Of a stretch of DNA of 8,993 nucleotides, positions 5,210-8,993 are shown piece after piece. The stretch is from CAZDDW01 sp043811105. Its GTDB lineage: Bacteria > Patescibacteriota > Patescibacteriia > UBA9934 > CAZDDW01. The stretch is from the NCBI GenBank assembly GCA_043811105.1, contig JBDRNK010000019.1:1-8993 (forward strand). Reading direction: 5' to 3'. The notes under the pieces are model-generated. The model had not been told where the DNA came from, did no database searches, and saw only the letters and a list, made by a program, of their open reading frames with translations. Positions within the stretch are counted from its first letter, which is position 1. The number at the start of each line of letters is the position of its first letter. Both the position numbers and the translations under genes were made by a program.

Positions 5210-7330
5210 ATGGCAAGCACAGAATTAAAAATCGGGCACTTCGATGAATCCCATCAAAATGATCAAATAAACGTCAGTACCATGGTGTTTTCTTTTGAAA
5301 ATCTTGATGGTTTTATTTTTGCTGTCCTGGATATACGTGGTGATAAAAAAAATGCTGATGAGATTTATTCGATCATTGACCAAGAGCTAAACGATATTGC
5401 CATAAATCTGGAAAAGGGTGAAAATTTTCAACATTGCTTTGAACAACTAATATCAACAGTAAACAGCGAAATTGAACAATCGTCTAGTTCGAAAAACTGG
5501 AAACTGAAAGCTGATCAAATCAGCGGTCTAATCGGTCTGGCAGCTGATCAGATAATGTACATAACCGGGGCCGGTGAAATGGTTGGTATTTACTTACACC
5601 AAAAGGACAAAACCCGATATCAAATTTTTAATCTTTTCCGTGGCATTCAAACAGAGAAAGCCATTGCCAATTGGGAAAAGATTTTTTCAGTTGTTCTTGA
5701 TGGTGATCTGCACAAAGGCGACATTTTTTTGACCGCTAACCGTGAACTAACCAATGAAGTTACCAAAGAAGATTTAATGAACATTCTTTCCACTCTGCCA
5801 CCATCCGGAGCGGTGATGAAACTCAGACAATATTTTCCGTTGAAAACTCATTTCGGGGCCATTGTCCTAAAGGTTGATGATCGTGGCTTGATCGCCCCGC
5901 CGGAAAAAACCGAAAGCAAGGCCTCAATTGAAAAAATGGTTGAGGTGGAATCAAAAACAAAAAGAATGTTAGAAGACCAACGACCGCAGGTTACAAAACT
6001 AAGTGTCCTGATGCGCATCTTGTTTGATCTAGGAAAAATTTTGATTGCTGCTATTGTTATCGCCGCTGGACTTGTTTGGAGTTTGATCAAAGCCTTAGGC
6101 AAAATTTCTTATACCCTTATTCGTACCGACCGCAAAGAAACCCTGAAGTTAACAAAATCACACACTGACCATTTTGTTGATTCTTTTGTCGGCCGTCTGA
6201 ATCGCTTGCCAAAAACCAGCAAGTATGTTTTGTTGGCCATCATTGCTTTGATTGTTGTTTTCATTATCAGTGTATTGTTTATTTCACGTGGTAAAGCTGT
6301 TGAACGCGAGAATGATTTATTCGTCACCAGCTTGCAAGCAATAGAAGAGAGACGCGATGAAGCCATGGCCAGTATCATTTACCATGACGAAAATCAGGCT
6401 CGCACTTTGTTGTTCCAGGCTTTGGATATGATCAATGCCACCAAAATTACAAAAGAAGAACAGACAATCGAAATAGAAAGTTTGCGCAATGAAATTGAGT
6501 TGGCTCTGGATGATTTACGTCGGGTTACGACAATTGAACAGCCAACCGTGCTAGCTGATCTTAGAAGCACCGAGTCCACAGCCGAGGCTAGCAATATCAC
6601 TTTATCAAATAACGGACTGCTCTTGTTTGCTAATAATCAATCGGTTTACCAGCTTGATCTTGAAAATAAAACTTTGAACCTGATTGATGTTTCCTCAGAT
6701 GCCGTTGGTACGGCTATGGCCAGTGGTTGGGATGATACAAATAATTTGATTTTCTTTTTAGACGATCGTCCGGGTTTATCTTTGTTTGACCCTGATCAAA
6801 ATATCTTGACTGATATGAGCGCTGATCTGATTGGTTCGATCCCGGACATTGAAGTTTACGCTCGTAGAATTTATGCAGTCTCGCCTGAAACTGAACAGAT
6901 TCTTCGCTATGACCGAGTCGGTTATGACTTTGGATCAGGCTCAGCTTGGATTGAGTCACATCAGACTAGTTTAACAGACGCAGTTTCAATTACTATTGAC
7001 GGCAGTATATATTTACTCAAAGCTGATGGCACATTTGTAAAGTTTGATTCCGGAAATGAAGTTTCTTGGAGCCATGATCTGATTGACCCTGCCCTAAGTT
7101 CTGACAAGGCTCGTATCTGGTCAACAGATACTTCGGACTTTATGTATGTTCTGGATCCGGATCAAAAACGTGTTTTAGTCATTCGCAAAGAAACCGGGGC
7201 TTTGATTGTTCAATACTATTCTGAAAACTTTACAGACCTAAAAGATTTTATCGTTGACGAAGAATCCGGCCAAATCTATTTACTCGCCGGCACCCAGATC
7301 CTGTCGATCGAAGCCGTGCATTTGAATTAG
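5210..7330 (+). CDS. Membrane protein: PP2C-like pseudophosphatase, hydrophobic segments, stalk, beta-propeller-like domain
   Basis: This protein has 706 residues. Residues about 5-225 follow the order of PP2C/SpoIIE-type phosphatases by eye: FIFAVLDIRGD (35-45) for FAVADGMGG, IMYITGAGEMVGIYL (115-129) for the GDSRxxL strand, KGDIFLTANREL (169-180) for GDxLLLxSDGL, and THFGAIVLKVD (213-223) for DNITVIVV. The SDG and DN metal-binding acids are replaced, so catalysis is doubtful. Hydrophobic segments lie at about 274-296 and 339-358, separated by a basic loop rich in Lys/Arg (297-338). A charged helical, probably coiled-coil stretch follows (363-440). Residues about 458-705 show repeated beta blades with Asp-containing turns (VYQLDLENKTLNLID, LSLFDPDQNILTDM, FMYVLDPDQKRVLVI), suggesting a beta-propeller. 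A cytoplasmic sensor domain with an outside propeller would fit best if only the second segment spans the membrane. The product is a hypothetical signalling or envelope protein; its partner is unknown. The gene is low in G+C (18 of 60 bases at 5401-5460). Confidence 0.7.
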   Translation: MASTELKIGHFDESHQNDQINVSTMVFSFENLDGFIFAVLDIRGDKKNADEIYSIIDQELNDIAINLEKGENFQHCFEQLISTVNSEIEQSSSSKNWKLKADQISGLIGLAADQIMYITGAGEMVGIYLHQKDKTRYQIFNLFRGIQTEKAIANWEKIFSVVLDGDLHKGDIFLTANRELTNEVTKEDLMNILSTLPPSGAVMKLRQYFPLKTHFGAIVLKVDDRGLIAPPEKTESKASIEKMVEVESKTKRMLEDQRPQVTKLSVLMRILFDLGKILIAAIVIAAGLVWSLIKALGKISYTLIRTDRKETLKLTKSHTDHFVDSFVGRLNRLPKTSKYVLLAIIALIVVFIISVLFISRGKAVERENDLFVTSLQAIEERRDEAMASIIYHDENQARTLLFQALDMINATKITKEEQTIEIESLRNEIELALDDLRRVTTIEQPTVLADLRSTESTAEASNITLSNNGLLLFANNQSVYQLDLENKTLNLIDVSSDAVGTAMASGWDDTNNLIFFLDDRPGLSLFDPDQNILTDMSADLIGSIPDIEVYARRIYAVSPETEQILRYDRVGYDFGSGSAWIESHQTSLTDAVSITIDGSIYLLKADGTFVKFDSGNEVSWSHDLIDPALSSDKARIWSTDTSDFMYVLDPDQKRVLVIRKETGALIVQYYSENFTDLKDFIVDEESGQIYLLAGTQILSIEAVHLN

Positions 7331-7334
7331 CATG

Positions 7335-7369
7335 CCCCTCCCCCTTTCGAAGGGGGAGGTTAGGAGGGG
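7335..7369. repeat. C/G-rich hairpin repeat after the propeller gene
   Basis: CCTCCCCCTT (7337-7346) pairs perfectly with AAGGGGGAGG (7350-7359) around a 3-base TCG loop. The following TTAGGAGGGG allows an alternative pairing of CCCCTC (7335-7340) with GAGGGG (7364-7369). It starts 5 bases after the stop at 7330 and may end that transcript, though no T tract follows. From memory, AACCCCTCCTAACCTCCCC-type strings are a common dispersed repeat in Bacteroidetes and CPR genomes. Confidence 0.6.
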
Positions 7370-7398
7370 TTCTGGTTAAAAGAGATTCTGTGCAGAGT

Positions 7399-7422
7399 GG
7401 GACCGACACGCGTAAGCGTGTC
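7399..7422 (+). repeat. GTAA-loop hairpin repeat, copy A
   Basis: GGGACC precedes GACACGC (7405-7411), loop GTAA (7412-7415) and GCGTGTC (7416-7422), a perfect 7-bp stem. The same layout recurs at 8554-8577 and, inverted, at 8587-8610. Stem differences between copies are paired. Confidence 0.7.
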
Positions 7423-7492
7423 AATTTTATTTGTTCGATTTAAGTGTCGATCGAAATTAAAATCAAACGCACTTAAGCTGAAATAAACCCCT

Positions 7493-7532
7493 ACTTCTGA
7501 CTTTTGTAACGATCGGTACAAAAGTCCGAAGT
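7493..7532. repeat. 40-base near-palindromic repeat, copy 1
   Basis: Two 16-base arms around an 8-base loop (ACGATCGG) pair at 15 of 16 positions; the inner 10 bp (GACTTTTGTA/TACAAAAGTC) are perfect. The 40 bases are identical to 8449-8488 in the same orientation. Weaker similarity continues to GATAT at 7551-7555, and TTAAGCT lies upstream in both (7474-7480 here), with 10 extra bases in this copy. Confidence 0.85.
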
Positions 7533-7570
7533 TATAAATTCAAGATTCAAGATATTCAGAAAACTCAAAA

Positions 7571-7600
7571 CCCGGCGGAGCCGGGCCCGGCTCCGCCGGG
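7571..7600. repeat. 30-base perfect G+C palindrome
   Basis: Bases 7571-7585 are the exact reverse complement of 7586-7600, with no spacer. Each half is also a hairpin (CCCGGC, GGA loop, GCCGGG). Twenty-eight of the 30 bases are G or C, inside otherwise A-rich sequence bearing AACTCAAAAC on both sides. It can extrude as one cruciform or as two small hairpins. Confidence 0.85.
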
Positions 7601-7627
7601 CTCCCAACTCAAAACTCACAACTAATT

Positions 7628-7656
7628 AAAAAAACCCGCACAGCGTTCTGTGCGGG
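7628..7656 (-). terminator. Rho-independent terminator of the orphan gene at 7672-8280
   Basis: A perfect 9-bp stem (CCCGCACAG 7635-7643 with CTGTGCGGG 7648-7656) has a 4-base loop, and the minus strand then reads seven T (7634-7628). It lies 15 bases past the stop at 7672. Confidence 0.92.
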
Positions 7657-7671
7657 GTGGTAGATTCTCGC

Positions 7672-8280
7672 CTAGCTCCAGGCCATCGTCGGCTGGATTC
7701 GATTGGCACGCAGGCGACTGACGAACTGACTCAGCTGTCCCAAATCCGGTGCATGGTCGACGACCAGCTTGTATCGCTCGCGTCCGTCCGAGATCACATC
7801 GAAGTGAAGCACACCGCGGATGTCAGGCGAAAGACCACTCCAATCGTTCACCGGAGAGGCACAAAGGTCGGAACACTCAAAGAAGCTGAAGAACCGATCC
7901 CAAAACCCCCTCTCTTCGAAACCAGGATGGACGTACTCGCCCTCGATCAAACAGCCTCGCTTCTTCTTGGTGAAGAATTTGACCTCGGCCTCAATCGACA
8001 CGACTAGCTCACGACCCGGGTAAACCGGACCTGGCCAATAGAACCCGTTGGCATCGAAGTCGACTGTGTTGTTCGGGTCGGTCATAAAAAATTGTTGCTT
8101 GTCGATGCTCCAGTGGCAGACCCACCAGATATCCTTGGACAAACCAACAGCCTCACCATTGTCCTGGAACCAGCTGTTCCGCTCATTGCGGTCATCGAAC
8201 CCGTTGTTGAGTTCAACTCGTTGATCCCCGGTGAGTTTTAGGTTCTCCATGTCCAGAAAAAATCTCAATTTACCAAACAT
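7672..8280 (-). CDS. Orphan aromatic-rich soluble protein in a repeat-flanked single-gene unit
   Basis: The 202-residue product is not recognised. It is rich in Trp and Phe (W37, W52, W53, W57, W82, W127, W147, W201; FFSFFEC at 130-136). It looks mostly beta in the middle, with segments such as DIWWVCHWSIDKQQFFMTDP (50-69), ELVVSIEAEVKFFTKKKRG (91-109) and GVLHFDVISD (156-165). The C-terminal helix is about 178-195. Four Cys (55, 110, 136, 140) form no clear motif; no signal peptide or membrane helix is seen. The ATG at 8280 has a strong GGAGGA. The gene carries its own promoter, leader and terminator and no partner gene. Base composition is higher in G+C than its neighbours (35 and 36 of 60 at 7741-7800 and 7981-8040). 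With the flanking identical repeats this suggests an acquired unit. Function unknown. Confidence 0.75.
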   Translation of the reverse strand: MFGKLRFFLDMENLKLTGDQRVELNNGFDDRNERNSWFQDNGEAVGLSKDIWWVCHWSIDKQQFFMTDPNNTVDFDANGFYWPGPVYPGRELVVSIEAEVKFFTKKKRGCLIEGEYVHPGFEERGFWDRFFSFFECSDLCASPVNDWSGLSPDIRGVLHFDVISDGRERYKLVVDHAPDLGQLSQFVSRLRANRIQPTMAWS

Positions 8281-8284
8281 TTCG

Positions 8285-8290
8285 TCCTCC
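8285..8290 (-). promoter_or_regulatory. Ribosome binding site GGAGGA of the orphan gene
   Basis: The minus strand reads GGAGGACGAA then ATG at 8280-8278, so GGAGG sits five bases before the start. It supports this ATG over the downstream ATG (M11). Confidence 0.8.
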
Positions 8291-8332
8291 GGCCATGCGG
8301 TGGTTTTGTCCTGCCAGGTAACCCGGTCAAGA

Positions 8333-8379
8333 CGCCGCTATGGCGTAAAAAGAATAGCGTAAATCTTTGATCTTGTCAA
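8333..8379 (-). promoter_or_regulatory. Near-consensus promoter and 5' hairpin of the orphan gene
   Basis: The minus strand reads a perfect TTGACA (8379-8374), a 17-base spacer and TATTCT (8356-8351, 4 of 6). The start would be near 8344, giving a leader of about 64 bases. The leader opens with a small hairpin, CGCC (8345-8342) pairing with GGCG (8336-8333), which could protect the mRNA 5' end. Confidence 0.7.
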
Positions 8380-8448
8380 CCCCAAATGTCTGGGATTATG
8401 AACAACCATCTCTTTCCCTGGCAAAATTTAACTCTTTATTAAGCTCCT

Positions 8449-8488
8449 ACTTCTGACTTTTGTAACGATCGGTACAAAAGTCCGAAGT
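8449..8488. repeat. 40-base near-palindromic repeat, copy 2
   Basis: Identical over all 40 bases, and in the same orientation, to 7493-7532. Flanking similarity extends leftwards (CCT, then TTAAGCT at 8439-8445) and rightwards to GATAT at 8507-8511 with several substitutions. The two copies bracket the orphan gene with its promoter and terminator. Confidence 0.85.
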
Positions 8489-8522
8489 TACAAATTGAAA
8501 ATTCGAGATATAACCACCAACC

Positions 8523-8549
8523 AAAAGACAGGGTCGATTGACCCCGTCT
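8523..8549 (-). terminator. Rho-independent terminator of rplL
   Basis: On the minus strand AGACGGGGTC (8549-8540) pairs with GACCCTGTCT (8535-8526) across an AATC loop. The stem is 10 bp with one G-U, and TTTT follows (8526-8523), partly from the stem. The G-U would be an A/C mismatch on the plus strand, so the hairpin is oriented for rplL. It lies about 70 bases past the rplL stop. Confidence 0.75.
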
Positions 8550-8553
8550 CTCT

Positions 8554-8577
8554 GGGACAGACGCCCGTAAGGGCGTC
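8554..8577 (+). repeat. GTAA-loop hairpin repeat, copy B
   Basis: GGGACA precedes GACGCCC (8560-8566), loop GTAA (8567-8570) and GGGCGTC (8571-8577). Compared with copy A, the stem differs at three pairs and each change is matched on the other arm. Together with copy C it could also fold into one long imperfect stem. Confidence 0.7.
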
Positions 8578-8586
8578 ATGTTACCA

Positions 8587-8610
8587 GACACCCTTACGGG
8601 TGTCTCTCCC
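8587..8610 (-). repeat. GTAA-loop hairpin repeat, copy C (inverted)
   Basis: Read on the minus strand this is GGGAGA, GACACCC (8604-8598), loop GTAA (8597-8594) and GGGTGTC (8593-8587). It faces copy B across a 9-base gap and starts 9 bases past the rplL stop codon. Confidence 0.7.
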
Positions 8611-8618
8611 ATTCTAAG

Positions 8619-8993
8619 TTACTTCAACTCACAACTTCCACCAGCTTCTTCAATTTTCTTTTTGTACTCTTCAGCTTCAGCCTTAGGTACACCCTCTTTG
8701 ATTACCTTAGGCGCGGCATCAACCAAATCCTTGGCTTCTTTCAAACCAAGACTGGTGATTTCACGAACAGCTTTAATCACGTTAATCTTCTGCTCGCCAG
8801 CAGCGGTCAATTCAACATCAAAGTCACTCTTTTCTTCAGCTGCTTCAGCTTCAGCACCAGGAGCAGCAGCCATCATAGCCATTGGCGCAGCAGCACTAAC
8901 TCCAAACTTGTCTTCAAGAACCTTAACCAATTCTGAAAGATCAAGCACACTCATTTGTTCGATCTCTTTAACCAGCTTTTCAAACTTGGCTGG
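8619..8993 (-). CDS. rplL: Ribosomal protein L7/L12 (N-terminus outside window)
   Basis: L7/L12 forms the multicopy stalk of the 50S subunit that recruits and activates translational GTPases. The dimerisation domain is MSVLDLSELVKVLEDKFGVS. A flexible Ala/Pro/Glu hinge (AAAPMAMMAAAPGAEAEAAEE) and the C-terminal domain follow, with FDVEL, INVIKAVREITSLGLKEAKD and LVDAAPKVIKEGV. The end GGSCELK carries an unusual Cys. The ATG at 8954-8952 is not the start: the frame stays open to the edge and encodes PAKFEKLVKEIEQ before it, as expected for the usual L7/L12 N-terminal helix in its longer CPR-type form. The true start lies beyond 8993, and rplJ would be the expected upstream neighbour. The stop is followed by two hairpins and the terminator at 8523-8549. 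Confidence 0.97.
   Translation of the reverse strand, partial: PAKFEKLVKEIEQMSVLDLSELVKVLEDKFGVSAAAPMAMMAAAPGAEAEAAEEKSDFDVELTAAGEQKINVIKAVREITSLGLKEAKDLVDAAPKVIKEGVPKAEAEEYKKKIEEAGGSCELK

Larger units (their letters stand above)
7331..7671. other. Non-coding region packed with inverted repeats
   Basis: No credible gene lies in these 341 bases. In order it holds a C/G-rich hairpin (7335-7369), a GTAA-loop hairpin (7399-7422), a loose inverted repeat TTAAGTG/CACTTAA (7440-7446 and 7470-7476), the first 40-base near-palindrome (7493-7532), a short tandem ATTCAAG run (7538-7551), a 30-base G+C palindrome (7571-7600) between copies of AACTCAAAAC, and the terminator of the minus-strand gene (7628-7656). 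Confidence 0.7.
8281..8618. other. Non-coding region between the orphan gene and rplL
   Basis: No gene is seen in these 338 bases. It holds the leader and promoter of the orphan gene (8281-8379), a small inverted repeat CCCA/TGGG (8381-8394), an AT-rich stretch, the second 40-base near-palindrome (8449-8488), the rplL terminator (8523-8549), and an inverted pair of GTAA-loop hairpins (8554-8610) in the rplL 3' untranslated region. Confidence 0.7.

Noticed and set aside
7493..7532. Integron attC site
   Set aside because: It folds as a near-palindrome, but the RYYYAAC and GTTRRRY core boxes and the extrahelical bases are missing, and no integrase is in the window.
7657..8007. Open frame on the plus strand opposite the orphan gene
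   Set aside because: It lies within the better-supported minus-strand gene, starts inside that gene's terminator region and has no ribosome site.
7493..8488. CRISPR array
   Set aside because: Only two copies of the 40-base repeat exist, separated by a gene rather than by short spacers, and no cas gene is present.
8952..8954. ATG at 8954 as the start of rplL
   Set aside because: The frame continues to the window edge with residues that match the conserved L7/L12 N-terminal helix; this Met is internal in the family.

Overview
The window looks like a piece of a small-genome bacterium, most likely a Patescibacteria/CPR-type lineage. The grounds are the ribosomal protein L7/L12 with its CPR-style N-terminal extension, a very short TsaB-like protein beside a winged-helix/degenerate nucleotidyltransferase protein, a minimal MscS-type membrane protein, a divergent PRPP synthetase, and several orphan genes in short spaced units. 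This is an inference from gene content and style; no rRNA or tRNA is present to confirm it. TGA and TAA/TAG all act as stops, so the code is standard.

Layout from left to right. A zinc-ribbon-like C-terminal fragment (+, 1-147) ends at a hairpin terminator. A small repeat remnant follows (221-300). Two minus-strand genes come next: a small MscS-like membrane protein and a YgjP/DUF45 metallopeptidase. The metallopeptidase is divergent from a PRPP synthetase-like gene (+), and the region between them is rich in inverted repeats, one of them centred on the -10 box. The PRPP synthetase gene converges on a two-gene orphan operon (minus, 4086-2811) through a shared bidirectional terminator. Upstream is a second minus-strand pair with a 2-base gap: a winged-helix/pseudo-nucleotidyltransferase protein followed by the truncated TsaB-like protein. 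Divergent from that pair is a 706-residue membrane protein joining a PP2C-like (probably dead) phosphatase domain, hydrophobic segments, a helical stalk and a beta-propeller-like C-terminus.

The right third (7331-8618) is accessory in character. One G+C-rich orphan gene (8280-7672, minus) has its own near-consensus promoter, strong ribosome binding site and strong terminator. It sits between two identical direct copies of a 40-base near-palindrome. Around it lie a 30-base perfect G+C palindrome, a C/G-rich hairpin, and three short GTAA-loop hairpins whose stems differ by compensatory changes. The window ends in rplL, whose 5' end runs off the right edge.

The most interesting material is the hairpin-flanked single-gene unit at 7493-8488, the GTAA-hairpin family, the pseudophosphatase/propeller membrane protein, and the orphan operon at 2811-4086. 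No complete defence system, CRISPR array or intact transposase is visible.
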